From: a virus
DNA length: 64,000 nucleotides
Strand: one strand, 5' to 3'
IMG/VR virus record: IMGVR_UViG_3300024308_000302
Span: 62,001-126,000 of that record
The position numbers and the translations under genes were made by a program. This document shows, one piece after another, positions 17,062-25,696 of the stretch. The notes beneath the pieces were generated by a model. It was not told where the DNA came from, did not search any database, and saw only the letters and a program-made list of their open reading frames with translations. Numbering within the stretch: position 1 is the first letter of the stretch; every line of letters starts with the position of its first letter.

Positions 17062-17571
17062 TTAAACAGCTAATGAAAGGTCAAGAACAAGCCCTTCATC
17101 ACGCGGAACAAGTACGTATTCTTGTTTTTGTGAGAGCAATGCCTGATCCATGCGTTCTTTTTGCTCTTTACCTTCATCTTTAACTTTTGTGATAATTACT
17201 GTCATACCAATGAATCGTTGAGTTTGCATAACAGTAGATTGATTTTCGGGAGACATAAATTCACGAATAAGCATATCATAAACTTCATCATATTCCCGAG
17301 CACGAATTGGGTTTTCAACAATAACAGAAGCCTCAACCAAACGTTCCAAACCATGTTTAAGGTCGATCTCAGGAATCATGAATGCGGTTGATTTGCCATC
17401 CTTCATAACAGTAAACAACAAATTAATCAGATTGCCAGTTTTTGCAACATGCTTGTTAAGCTCAATGGAATGGGATTTCAGAGTGTTCAGATAACCCATA
17501 AAGAGCATTTGAAGTTCATCGATGGTAACTTCTTTGTCTTCGATTACAAGCCGTGCTTTAATATTACGCAT
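17062..17571 (-). CDS. Hypothetical protein, 169 aa
   Basis: Soluble, helical; followed by an AAGGGGC/GCCCCTT-type terminator (about 17040-17058). No motif recognised. Confidence 0.75.
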   Translation of the reverse strand: MRNIKARLVIEDKEVTIDELQMLFMGYLNTLKSHSIELNKHVAKTGNLINLLFTVMKDGKSTAFMIPEIDLKHGLERLVEASVIVENPIRAREYDEVYDMLIREFMSPENQSTVMQTQRFIGMTVIITKVKDEGKEQKERMDQALLSQKQEYVLVPRDEGLVLDLSLAV

Positions 17572-17631
17572 TTGTATCTCCCATATTGAATTTGAGTAAT
17601 TATATCAAAAAATTAAAAAAAGAACAAGTGA

Positions 17632-17997
17632 TTAAAAATTAATCACTTCTTCTGCAACAAAACGTTTAATAATAGTAACATTGACAGTTTCATGATAGTC
17701 ATGAACATGAGCCACAATTTCGCTCAAAGAATAAGCCAATGCTACAGCAATATCTTTCTGGCCACCAACCAAAGTGAAAGTAAAATCAGTAGTCAAGCCA
17801 TCAGAAACATAAATGTCCAAATCTTTGAATTCTTTCAAGCGATTTGCCATCACTTCTGGGACATGGCTTTTGAACTTTTGAAAAAGGCTTCCACCGCCAT
17901 AGTTGAATTTTTCAACAGTAAGCAAATTCGAACGAGTAACGCCATCCAGTTTGAATTTGATTTGAAACCCAGTTACTTCAATTTCTTTAATAGCCAT
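17632..17997 (-). CDS. Hypothetical protein, 121 aa
   Basis: Alpha/beta; Gly-rich NYGGGSLF loop near residue 35. Unknown. Confidence 0.75.
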   Translation of the reverse strand: MAIKEIEVTGFQIKFKLDGVTRSNLLTVEKFNYGGGSLFQKFKSHVPEVMANRLKEFKDLDIYVSDGLTTDFTFTLVGGQKDIAVALAYSLSEIVAHVHDYHETVNVTIIKRFVAEEVINF

Positions 17998-18060
17998 GAG
18001 AATATTCTCTTAGTGGGATAATGGGGGTATTATACCAAAACCCCCAAGTCAAAGCAATGA

Positions 18061-18690
18061 TTAAACGTATTGTTTGCTTTTTTCTGCAAAGCTATCAATT
18101 CCATTGATAGAGAATGGGCCTTTTTGCATATAGCCTTTCACATATTTAGCACAAGACCCACTGATTTCAGTCAATTTTCTGACAACATCATCAGCCATGT
18201 AAGGTTGTGCCTCTCTTACATAAATACCTTTTACTTTATTTTCAAGTACAGTAACAGAAATAAAAGGAAGTGCTTTGAAAGCTTGAACAACATCAGAAAC
18301 TTGCTGTTCAGTCAGTTTCGAAAAACTAACAGCCATGTAATAATTGGATTCTCTAAGAACATGATTTTTAGTGTCAACAATAAAAGACTGCTCAAGTTCA
18401 TCAATTTCTTTTTGAACTTCTCGGTTATTGTTATCAACATTATTGTTATGATCTTGAGTAATCATAAGGAGTTGTTCACCAGCCAGCAAAAATGCCTTGA
18501 ATGCTTGCTGAACAGAAATAGGTGTATTGGGATTAAGAGTGGATTTTTCAAGTTCACCCATAAAATCAGAAATACTGATGCTATAGTCTGAAATTTCTTC
18601 TGCCGCTGGAAGGACTAACCGTTCCAGTTTTTTTTGACGAAGTGCAGTCAATTTCGCAATGGCATTATTTACAATATCTTGAGAATTCAT
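18061..18690 (-). CDS. Hypothetical protein, 209 aa
   Basis: Start MNSQDIVNNA set by AAGG upstream. Long predicted helices over residues 1-110, with Asn-rich HNNNVDNNN near residue 78. Unknown. Follows the 164-aa winged-helix-like gene closely (16-nt gap), so likely in one transcript. Confidence 0.75.
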   Translation of the reverse strand: MNSQDIVNNAIAKLTALRQKKLERLVLPAAEEISDYSISISDFMGELEKSTLNPNTPISVQQAFKAFLLAGEQLLMITQDHNNNVDNNNREVQKEIDELEQSFIVDTKNHVLRESNYYMAVSFSKLTEQQVSDVVQAFKALPFISVTVLENKVKGIYVREAQPYMADDVVRKLTEISGSCAKYVKGYMQKGPFSINGIDSFAEKSKQYV

Positions 18691-18706
18691 ATCTGATACC
18701 TTTAAG

Positions 18707-19201
18707 TTAGTATTCGTTTCGAACAATATTAAAAATAGTGTCTTTTTCAAAAATCATTTTTTTATCGCCAAATTCAATTTCTACAACTGAATGTGATTTT
18801 TTGAAAGTCAAACGTTCAAACCAGTCTTTAGCGATAGTTTTGTGAGTGACTTTGGTAACATAGCCAAGAGTTACACGGTCTTCTGTAGTGCCTTCATACC
18901 AACGTTCATTGTAGTCTGCATAATATTGACAACCAATAAACAGATAGTTATCTGGTTTGATTTTATGGCTTTCAATATTACGAACAATGCAGGTATCAAT
19001 AAGAAGATTAGTGGCAACATAGTGACGACCAAGAGAGTACGAAGACTTATCAAGAACCAATCCTTGCTGGATCAGCTTATTCAAAGCAATTTCGCAAGGT
19101 GGATATACACGAACTTTAGGAAGGGTATAAAAACGCTTACGGCGAAGAACAGAAAGGATCTCTTTCTGCACTTTTTCGATTTCTTCTTCTGCCCAAGCCA
19201 T
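18707..19201 (-). CDS. Possible winged-helix protein, 164 aa
   Basis: Residues 8-50 (IEKVQKEILSVLRRKRF..., then a helix and LVLD strand) read like a winged helix-turn-helix; the remainder is beta-rich. It shares layout with the 163-aa protein upstream: N-terminal helical bundle, 'TKV(N)' strand, Tyr/Trp motif and a C-terminal FxxDxI ending. Probable paralogues; function unknown. Confidence 0.6.
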   Translation of the reverse strand: MAWAEEEIEKVQKEILSVLRRKRFYTLPKVRVYPPCEIALNKLIQQGLVLDKSSYSLGRHYVATNLLIDTCIVRNIESHKIKPDNYLFIGCQYYADYNERWYEGTTEDRVTLGYVTKVTHKTIAKDWFERLTFKKSHSVVEIEFGDKKMIFEKDTIFNIVRNEY

Positions 19202-19265
19202 AATGGTATCACCCTTAATTGAATGACACCATTATATCATGTAGAAAGACCATAAACAACTATTT

Positions 19266-19757
19266 CTATTGTTTGACTTGCAGAATATCATCAGGAGCAA
19301 ATGTCATGCGTTCAGTCTTCGTCCTTCCATTAATGACTTTTTTGAATACAACATCAATAACACAATTTTCTGGATTGCCATTAATACGCTGCCAGAAGTT
19401 TTTGTAAGTATAACGAGTAGAGAGGGCAGTAACCGCCCCCAGTCGTTTGGCATCAGACACAGAACCTTCGTAGTTATCGCCAAGTGACTTCTCAACAAAA
19501 ACAAACCCGCTGAAAACATCAAGGTTTAATTTGAGTTCTTTGGCCCGAATATCTTTAACAATTGCAGTTCTATTAACTTTAGCAGTAGCACCAAAAAGAC
19601 CACATACTTGTTCAGGCTTCCCCTTGATAAGACCACGCTTAATCAGTTCTTGAGCAAAAGCCATATGAACTGTTGCACCATCAGCAACATAATAAGAGCC
19701 AAAAAGACGAAGGTAAGAAAGAACAGCTTTTTCGTCAATAAAATTAGCAGCAGTCAT
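19266..19757 (-). CDS. Hypothetical protein, paralogue of the 164-aa gene, 163 aa
   Basis: N-terminal LSYLRLFGSYYVADGATVHMAF and ELIKRGLIKG resemble a small helical/winged domain; the C-terminus ends in TERMTFAPDDI, close to the ending of its neighbour. Two adjacent divergent copies suggest an old tandem duplication. Confidence 0.6.
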   Translation of the reverse strand: MTAANFIDEKAVLSYLRLFGSYYVADGATVHMAFAQELIKRGLIKGKPEQVCGLFGATAKVNRTAIVKDIRAKELKLNLDVFSGFVFVEKSLGDNYEGSVSDAKRLGAVTALSTRYTYKNFWQRINGNPENCVIDVVFKKVINGRTKTERMTFAPDDILQVKQ

Positions 19758-19775
19758 TTGATAACTCCAAATTAA

Positions 19776-20153
19776 TTATTGGCAAATACCAATGACTTTA
19801 TCAAGTGCTAACATTTGTGTACGAAGTGTTTGAATTTGGACATTGTAGAGAATCATGCCTTCACGATCATCAGTAATAAAGAAACGTTGTTCTGCTTGCT
19901 GGTCAAGACGTTGAAGTTCATGACTGTATGCACGACGAATAAAGTCAGCTTCTTCTTTGCTTGCCTTGATAGCAACCCCGTCATTCAATGCCGAGCGGAT
20001 AACTTTGAGAGCCTTGGTAGAATTTTTCGCAAAACTCTCTACTTTAGAGCTATCAATTCCCAATTTAGCATCAGAGATTTGCAGGTTGGCAAGAAATTCA
20101 ACGTAAGGAATGATGATAGTGCGTTCAATTGAAGCGGCGTTCAAAGGTGTCAT
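19776..20153 (-). CDS. Hypothetical helical protein, 125 aa
   Basis: All-alpha with heptad-like repeats (RRAYSHELQRLDQQAEQRF). Unknown. Ends 18 nt before the paralogue gene start. Confidence 0.7.
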   Translation of the reverse strand: MTPLNAASIERTIIIPYVEFLANLQISDAKLGIDSSKVESFAKNSTKALKVIRSALNDGVAIKASKEEADFIRRAYSHELQRLDQQAEQRFFITDDREGMILYNVQIQTLRTQMLALDKVIGICQ

Positions 20154-20220
20154 GATTACTGTCTCTACCTGTTTGATTTGAATGTATTATATAGTAATTA
20201 AGGACGCGAAGCAACAAATA

Positions 20221-20454
20221 TTAGTTACAAATGCCCCAATGAGCCACGTCTACAGATTTACCATCAGTAATAACATGAGTATAAATTTTCTCAGCCATCA
20301 TAGAAGCATGATGCTCATCAGTAAGGTCTTTGTCATGACGATACTTTTCACCATTTTTCATTTTAATGATGCAAAAGAAAACTTGGCTTGCTGCAGCAAT
20401 GTAGGCTGATTCGTAATCAACTGTAAGCACATCGCTTGGAATGATTGCACTCAT
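20221..20454 (-). CDS. Hypothetical protein, 77 aa
   Basis: Small soluble protein ending VDVAHWGICN; no motif recognised. Confidence 0.7.
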   Translation of the reverse strand: MSAIIPSDVLTVDYESAYIAAASQVFFCIIKMKNGEKYRHDKDLTDEHHASMMAEKIYTHVITDGKSVDVAHWGICN

Positions 20455-20537
20455 AAATGAATACCTTAAATCGTTTAATTGCCATTATTATAGCAAAAAA
20501 GCAACACCAAAACAAGCATTTTTAATAAATGGCAATT

Positions 20538-20768
20538 TTAATTTTCGTAAATATCAAAATAATCACCAAAGTGACGATCAAAAGTTGCCACAAGATGATT
20601 ATAATCTTGAGATTTCATATCCTTGAGAATATCTTCATAAGTAGCTGGATAAAGTTTTTTACCATAGCTACTTGCATATGCAAGGATCGCAAAAGCGTTA
20701 CCTTCTGGGCCAGATAAATTTAACTGAACTTTGTCAGGTTTTGGCATTGATTTAGTATGAATAGTCAT
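20538..20768 (-). CDS. Small phage protein with GPEGNAF motif, 76 aa
   Basis: Contains LNLSGPEGNAFAILAYA (residues 16-32), a segment I recall in many unnamed small phage proteins. Helical C-terminal half. No known function. Confidence 0.7.
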   Translation of the reverse strand: MTIHTKSMPKPDKVQLNLSGPEGNAFAILAYASSYGKKLYPATYEDILKDMKSQDYNHLVATFDRHFGDYFDIYEN

Positions 20769-20817
20769 ATAACCTCCAAATAATTTGTATTATATCATAA
20801 AAAATAAGTATTGTAAC

Positions 20818-21282
20818 CTATCTTTTTTCAATAACGTCAAGACCATAAGTATCAGTTAACCAAGATAAATCTAACTTCCAGTCATATTTTGAGCGTTCTT
20901 CATATTCATTGAATGCTTTACCAATCAACTTGCCAGCTTGAGACATTGTTAGGGAATTAATAGCAGCAAAATGAGCTTTTGCAAGATCTGATTTACCTAA
21001 TACATTCGCAAACCCAATATGTTTAACCATATGACAATCAGGGCATAATGAAACCGTACCAGTCAACTTTTGAATTTTATTAACATCATCATATTCCCAT
21101 ACTTCATGACACTCAACAGGCCATTTAGGGCCAACAGAATTACAAATTTCGCAAACATGACCAGCTTTTTCAAAAGTATGTTTTTTTATCTTAGACCAAA
21201 TAGTAGAAGAAACATGATCTCGTACATTTGAAAACCAACAAGAACTTGGAACTAACTCAATAGTTAATTTTAATGATGACAT
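20818..21282 (-). CDS. HNH endonuclease-like zinc protein, 154 aa
   Basis: Zinc ribbon pair C44-x2-C47 (CEIC) and C80-x2-C83 (CPDC) bracket the HNH core with H59 (VECHEVWEYDD) and HMVKHIG after the second pair. The LTIELVPSSCWFSNVR start is typical of phage HNH proteins of this type. Probably a DNA-nicking homing-type or general HNH nuclease; the target cannot be read. Confidence 0.8.
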   Translation of the reverse strand: MSSLKLTIELVPSSCWFSNVRDHVSSTIWSKIKKHTFEKAGHVCEICNSVGPKWPVECHEVWEYDDVNKIQKLTGTVSLCPDCHMVKHIGFANVLGKSDLAKAHFAAINSLTMSQAGKLIGKAFNEYEERSKYDWKLDLSWLTDTYGLDVIEKR

Positions 21283-21393
21283 AAGAACTCCAATAGTTTG
21301 AAACAGTGTAACAATGCTTGAATTAAAATCAATAAGATAGAAACAAAAAACCCACTATGAAAGTGGGTGTCTTTTATTACCTTGATTGTTGAC

Positions 21394-22155
21394 TTACTCG
21401 CCAACAATCTCCACATTAGCTAGTTTTTTGGTATGGTTAATGAATCCTTGAATACCATCAGAGATACCTGAGTTGTATTCAAAGACAAAATCATTAAGCC
21501 CCGCAACTTGAGCCGCTTCGAAGTATTCGTACATTTGAGGAACATCCATACCAGTGGTATAAACATGAACAATTTTACCACCTTTTGCTTTGAAATCACT
21601 AAATACAGCGACAAGAGAATCTTTGTCATATTTCCGAAGGTTCAACACATAGGAGAAATTAGGGTCACGTTCGCCCAAATACTGCTTGGTACGAGCTTCC
21701 AGTTCTGGATCATTCTCCAAATTGATGTAAGTGGTGTTTTCATTGATTACATGAGTAGGTTTGAAACTGGTATCCAAAACACTGGTAGACAAGATTTCGA
21801 AGTCTTTATGCATGGTGCAGTATCCACCACGACGATTAACAAGAACTTCTTCACCTTTAATGATGTGCTCCAGCATGTTCATGAACTTCCGTTGCATGAT
21901 AGAATCCATTGCAAGGAGTGGGCGACCACCTTTAATCTGGCATTCAGCCAGAGCACCAGCCAAAATACTACCTTCTGGCGTTGCAGTAATCATATGATCC
22001 CAACGGCTAGGATTCGATTGGCTTTTCAGGAGTCGAGACGTTTGCTCAACTACTTTTTCTGAAACATGAGCGGAATACTCAAGCAGTTCATCCGGGTTAG
22101 ACAAAATGATCCATTCACCTTCACCATGAGGCATTTTAACAACTACTGTACGCAT
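21394..22155 (-). CDS. Hypothetical protein, 253 aa
   Basis: Soluble alpha/beta protein, larger than its neighbours, with Asp-rich and Gly-rich loops (FEYNSGISDGIQGF near the C-terminus) suggesting a Rossmann-like fold; no catalytic motif recognised. Clean ACCCAC/GTGGGT terminator follows its stop (about 21350-21368). Confidence 0.75.
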   Translation of the reverse strand: MRTVVVKMPHGEGEWIILSNPDELLEYSAHVSEKVVEQTSRLLKSQSNPSRWDHMITATPEGSILAGALAECQIKGGRPLLAMDSIMQRKFMNMLEHIIKGEEVLVNRRGGYCTMHKDFEILSTSVLDTSFKPTHVINENTTYINLENDPELEARTKQYLGERDPNFSYVLNLRKYDKDSLVAVFSDFKAKGGKIVHVYTTGMDVPQMYEYFEAAQVAGLNDFVFEYNSGISDGIQGFINHTKKLANVEIVGE

Positions 22156-22254
22156 TGGATAATACTCCTTGATTTAAGTAGAGCCATTATAGCAAAAAAC
22201 ATTAGACATAGAAAGCTAAATTTTCATGCCTAACGTTATTTTTAAGTTTTTTGA

Positions 22255-22686
22255 TTATGCACCAATTTGAATAGCATCTGGATGCTGTTCAAAACTGATT
22301 TTTTTATCTTCAACAACTTCTGCTGGTACATTATGTACGTTATCAAAATTGTGATACATTTCGAAAATACGAACAGGAATTTTTACTTCATTTGCAAAAT
22401 CAAGCAATTCTTGCATTTCTTGAAGTTTGGTATAAGTATTGCTTACAACAACAGAATGAGCGTCCAGCAGAGCATTTACAGCGTTCTGAAAACATGCATC
22501 TTTAGCGGCTTGATGGAAAGCAAAGTCAAATTTGTAGACGCCATTGGCATCAGTAAAGAAGCTATCATTTTCAAAATGCTTGTAACCTTTCTCAACAAAT
22601 TGTTTTGAAAAAGTCGTTTTTCCACTGCCGGGATGACCACGGACAATAACCAGTTCTTGATGAGAAGGAATAGATACAGAATTCAT
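22255..22686 (-). CDS. N4BP2-type polynucleotide kinase-like ATPase, 143 aa
   Basis: P-loop kinase: Walker A G17-H-P-G-S-G-K-T24, then a FEND segment (residues 38-41) and VSNTYT (residues 82-87) in the positions of the NEDD4-binding protein 2 / polynucleotide kinase-like family. Start MNSVSIPSH placed by the ATG nearest the conserved core. A kinase of this size could phosphorylate 5'-OH RNA ends, the substrate an Rnl1 ligase needs; such pairing with rnlA is inference, as the genes are 17 kb apart. Confidence 0.75.
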   Translation of the reverse strand: MNSVSIPSHQELVIVRGHPGSGKTTFSKQFVEKGYKHFENDSFFTDANGVYKFDFAFHQAAKDACFQNAVNALLDAHSVVVSNTYTKLQEMQELLDFANEVKIPVRIFEMYHNFDNVHNVPAEVVEDKKISFEQHPDAIQIGA

Positions 22687-22752
22687 GATGAACACCTTAT
22701 GTTAATTTTTAAGAATTATAGCACAAAAGAAAGCTTTGGCCAACAAAAATAA

Positions 22753-22926
22753 AAAAAGGTCACTTGCAGTAAGCGACCTTATCATGTTGAAAGCCTTTTA
22801 AATAGGCTTTGGCACGGTTTTCCCCAATAGCTTGCCAAACTACTGAGAGCTACCTCGTCATCAGAGAATACGAGAGGTCATCCAATGCTGTGAAAATCCC
22901 TGAGAGTCTTGTGAACCATGCATTGC
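22753..22926 (-). ncRNA. Structured RNA unit 1 (promoter to terminator)
   Basis: A promoter (-35 TTGATC, 17 nt, -10 TATTAT, 22933-22961) and terminator (22757-22780) bound a roughly 170-nt GC-richer transcript without a good ORF. Perfect stems visible: TTTGGCA/TGCCAAA, AAAGCC/GGCTTT (mutually exclusive) and ACCTC/GAGGT. One frame would encode about 45 residues but is broken by a TGA. Likely a small regulatory or decoy RNA; function unknown. Confidence 0.6.
22757..22780 (-). terminator. Terminator of RNA unit 1
   Basis: AAGGTCGCTT/AAGTGACCTT hairpin followed by T7 on the minus strand. Confidence 0.8.
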
Positions 22927-23027
22927 AAAGCAATAATAACAAAAAAAACTGACAAGATCAATAAATATTTTCATGCTTTTTAGCAAATAAAAAACCCCAT
23001 GCGTGAACATGAGGTTATTATTGTAAA

Positions 23028-23111
23028 TTACATCAGACTATTGAGCTGTCGCAAACAGAACTCTTGTGCCAAAATCTCAAGATCCTTCCCAGCTAAGGAA
23101 GTAAATGGCAA
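23028..23111 (-). CDS. Possible 27-aa peptide in RNA unit 2
   Basis: TTG-initiated frame beginning MPFTSLAGKDLEILA with AAGGGG only 3 nt upstream and overlapping the previous frame's stop. Coding status uncertain; the spacing is short for a ribosome site. Confidence 0.25.
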   Translation of the reverse strand: MPFTSLAGKDLEILAQEFCLRQLNSLM

Positions 23112-23118
23112 TTTCCCC

Positions 23119-23229
23119 TTACAGTACCCAATGGTCGAGGTATATCCCATCGGAATGAGAATCAGCACTATGATTCAGCAAATTACCAAATGCCAGTAAT
23201 GACAACAGTGAGTGCCTTACAAAAAACAT
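23119..23229 (-). CDS. Possible 36-aa peptide in RNA unit 2
   Basis: ATG frame MFFVRHSLLSLLAFGN..., mildly hydrophobic N-terminus, poor ribosome site. Low support. Confidence 0.25.
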   Translation of the reverse strand: MFFVRHSLLSLLAFGNLLNHSADSHSDGIYLDHWVL

Positions 23230-23255
23230 GAAAGTTTTCCGTATTGGATTTCGCA

Positions 23256-23284
23256 ATTATACAATAAAAATTAGATTGTGTCAA
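23256..23284 (-). promoter_or_regulatory. Perfect-consensus sigma70 promoter
   Basis: TTGACA, 17-nt spacer, TATAAT: exact consensus hexamers, unusual even in this window. Confidence 0.85.
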
Positions 23285-23292
23285 AATTTTAT

Positions 23293-23440
23293 AATAAAAA
23301 GCCACCGGAGTGGCTTAGTGATTCATATACCCATATAGTTCATCACATTATATGGAGCTACCATGTCGGCACTGGATCTGAATGGTCATCGGTCGCTACA
23401 AGTCCACCGAAGAATAAGCCTAAACTCATTCCGCGACCCC
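23293..23440 (-). ncRNA. Structured RNA unit 3
   Basis: Promoter -35 TTGCGT, 17 nt, -10 TACTAT (23447-23475) and an AAGCCACTCCGGTGGCTT terminator (23299-23316) bound about 145 nt. Strong stems: GGTCGC/GCGACC enclosing GAATGAG/CTTATTC, and CCATAT/ATATGG. Contains a 23-codon frame MSLGLFFGGLVATDDH at 23358-23429 without a good ribosome site. The nested perfect stems favour a structured RNA. Confidence 0.6.
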
Positions 23441-23482
23441 AAAAAAATAGTATCAAAATATATGGATTAACGCAAGCTTTTT

Positions 23483-23920
23483 TTAAAAATCACCATTGGC
23501 TTTATCAAAAGCTGCTTCAACCTGTTTGCGTACAGATTCTGGAAGAACAACATCACTGTTCAAAACACCACGAAGAGCCAGATACATATCAGAAACTGCC
23601 AGAATTTGCATAGAACCTTTTGAATATGTCATATATTTTGACAATTGTGCAATTTCGTCATCCGTAAAATCAAACCGCTTGGTTGCTTTTTTGAGTGCTG
23701 GGTAGATTTGATTCCAAAGATCTGGGTTGGATTCTTCAACACCAGAATCAGAAAGAGATTTGATCAATGCAATTAGCCGGGATGGTGTGCTGACAAACAT
23801 ATTGGTTCCCATGGAATTGCGAATGCAATGAACAAGATTTTCGTCATCAGAGTTGATGGCATGAATCCAATCCATCCGAACAGTAGCAGGGATATTGAGC
23901 CAAACTTTTTGATCTTTCAT
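23483..23920 (-). CDS. Hypothetical protein, 145 aa
   Basis: Start MKDQKVWLNIPATV chosen for AGGTG upstream. Soluble, helical; no motif recognised. Confidence 0.75.
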   Translation of the reverse strand: MKDQKVWLNIPATVRMDWIHAINSDDENLVHCIRNSMGTNMFVSTPSRLIALIKSLSDSGVEESNPDLWNQIYPALKKATKRFDFTDDEIAQLSKYMTYSKGSMQILAVSDMYLALRGVLNSDVVLPESVRKQVEAAFDKANGDF

Positions 23921-23995
23921 GCGGATGCACCTATTTTTGAATATAGGCTTATTATACAAGAATAAGCCTGCACTGACAAGAGAATAAAGGTATCA

Positions 23996-25162
23996 TTAAA
24001 TATTTTGCATCATAAAGACTTCGCAATCCTTAAAAGACATATCAGACAATGATTTCTCCATGCTATCAATAAGCAAAGAATTAACAGTAGAATATACCAA
24101 ATCAAAAAGCTCTGAAAGATCATTGCTGTAAATAGTGGTTTTATTTATGTTGTCTTTTATTGTAAAAATGTGAAAATTATTAGATTCATTTTTATTCGAG
24201 AAGACGATAGCAAAATCACCAAATGAAATATCAAAAAATGCCCGCTCAAAATCCATAGGGTGACTTTCTGAAAAATTCATTGTAATGATATATTTTTTTG
24301 AAATAAGAGCTTGATAATTATGATGTAAATTAAAAGCTGTTATAAATTTTTCAAAAATAGAATTGTTCAAATGATTTTTTATAATATCAATAAAAAATGA
24401 AGTATTATTTGAAACAAGCATTAAATTGTTTTCGGCACAAAAACCTTGGCGTACACTATTTTGATAATTTAAAAGGTTAATAGCATTAAAAACATCATCT
24501 TTATTTGGATATGTAAACATGTCGTGTCTAGTATTTGCATTAAATGTTGATGATAAAGTCAAACTTTTAAATTGATCAATATTAGAAGATTTAACTTCTG
24601 GATAATCAAAACCTGTAATAATGGCAATTTGTTTTCTAAATAAATCAACAGCTTGAATTACTGCTGAGCTAATATCATCAGCAATTGGAGTTAATTGTTG
24701 ATTGATACTGCAATGAGCAGGTTTAACGATTACACCTTGCTTTGTAATGTCAATTAAAATATCTGACTTTAAAGACATAATTTGTAAACATTGAACACCA
24801 TTTGAATCAATAGACTTTTTAATAAAAATAGCATTAGTGTTTTCAAGAAAATAAGTAGGAACTTGTTCTTTTTTGTAAAGGGCCAGATTTCTCATTTTAT
24901 CTTTATTAAAAAAATAAGAATTAAAATCGTTAATCAATGAAATAAATGATGCACAAGCAAGAGAATCAAATTTAAACAGTTCCATCAAAATTGTTTTAAT
25001 ATCATATCCAATAAAAAATGAATGATCATTTTCTACATTATAATTATTTACATAAGATTGTTGACGAAGAGAAGTCATCCTACCTACCAAAGATAATTTA
25101 TGAGTATCAATAAAAGATTGAATACTATTTGCATAATTGGAAAAAATATTATCAAAATACAT
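23996..25162 (-). CDS. Hypothetical protein, 388 aa
   Basis: One of the longest and most AT-rich genes here; Asn-, Ser- and Ile-rich, no membrane span. No family recognised. Its codon use is more AT-biased than its neighbours', which may mark separate acquisition. Confidence 0.75.
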   Translation of the reverse strand: MYFDNIFSNYANSIQSFIDTHKLSLVGRMTSLRQQSYVNNYNVENDHSFFIGYDIKTILMELFKFDSLACASFISLINDFNSYFFNKDKMRNLALYKKEQVPTYFLENTNAIFIKKSIDSNGVQCLQIMSLKSDILIDITKQGVIVKPAHCSINQQLTPIADDISSAVIQAVDLFRKQIAIITGFDYPEVKSSNIDQFKSLTLSSTFNANTRHDMFTYPNKDDVFNAINLLNYQNSVRQGFCAENNLMLVSNNTSFFIDIIKNHLNNSIFEKFITAFNLHHNYQALISKKYIITMNFSESHPMDFERAFFDISFGDFAIVFSNKNESNNFHIFTIKDNINKTTIYSNDLSELFDLVYSTVNSLLIDSMEKSLSDMSFKDCEVFMMQNI

Positions 25163-25202
25163 AAAAAATCCTATAGAATTAGTTTAAAAACAATTTTAAA
25201 AC

Positions 25203-25364
25203 AAAAAAAGACCACTAAAGCGGCCTTCTGTTATAATTTGGTGGTTTTTAGGGGTTCGAACCCATCAATTAAGCCGTAGCCCAAAAGTTCTCTGTTAAAC
25301 ATACCCGAAAACAAATTCCAAGAACTATCTAGATCATTCAAAGTCTTTGCCAGAGAAAACCATA
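25203..25364 (-). ncRNA. Structured RNA unit 4, tRNA-like 3' half
   Basis: Promoter -35 TTGTAT, 17 nt, -10 TAGTAT (25371-25399); terminator GGCCGC/GTGGTC (25210-25225). The 3' half contains GGGTTCGAACCC and ends ACCACCA at 25239, like a tRNA T-arm and CCA tail, but I cannot fold an acceptor, D and anticodon arm around it. An alternative is a 23-aa peptide (25231-25302, MFNRELLGYGLIDGFEP...). Confidence 0.5.
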
Positions 25365-25408
25365 AAACATATACTATCAAAAATCGATCTTAGATACAAG
25401 CATTTTTT

Positions 25409-25693
25409 TCAAAATAGTGATTTAAATTCTGTCTCATAGCGAACACCATCAATATGTTTGAAGTTCTTATGAAAAGATTGCATTTTTTGAATGTTTTTAA
25501 AACCATTAGGCCAAACAACTACCCAATCACCAACATCCCATTCAAACCGATCAATAAAATCATCAATAGTCTGAACACATCGTTCTTGTCCTGATGCACT
25601 CACAACAACAGCAATTGGTTTATTTTCTTCGCCAAATGCAGGATACATCAATTCAAGAGATTTAACAATTTGATAAGCATTTACAATAGTCAT
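25409..25693 (-). CDS. Hypothetical protein, 94 aa
   Basis: Soluble alpha/beta; Trp-rich middle (FEWDVGDWVVVWPNGF, residues 49-64). Starts 3 nt after the PncC-like gene stop, so cotranscribed with it. Unknown. Confidence 0.75.
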   Translation of the reverse strand: MTIVNAYQIVKSLELMYPAFGEENKPIAVVVSASGQERCVQTIDDFIDRFEWDVGDWVVVWPNGFKNIQKMQSFHKNFKHIDGVRYETEFKSLF

Positions 25694-25696
25694 TGT

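Larger units (their letters stand above)
22988..23249 (-). ncRNA. Structured RNA unit 2
   Basis: Consensus promoter TTGACA-17-TATAAT (23256-23284) and an AACCTCATG/CATGGGGTT terminator (22993-23016) delimit about 245 nt. Hairpins include GAATCA/TGATTC and CTTCC/GGAAG. Two small overlapping frames exist (36 and 27 codons, listed separately). The perfect promoter and lack of a solid ORF argue for an RNA product or a leader-peptide operon. Confidence 0.6.

Noticed and set aside
22787-22913. 45-codon frame in RNA unit 1 (MVHKTLRDFHSIG, TGA, PLVFSDD...)
   Set aside because: An in-frame TGA interrupts it, and TGA is used as a genuine stop by several genes here, so recoding is not supported.
22999-23199. 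66-aa plus-strand ORF
   Set aside because: Antisense to a consensus-promoter RNA unit, without its own ribosome site.
25203-25364. Full tRNA gene (GGTTCGAACCC and ACCACCA tail)
   Set aside because: The palindromic T-loop and CCA are there, but acceptor, D and anticodon arms do not pair in any register I tried; kept only as tRNA-like.
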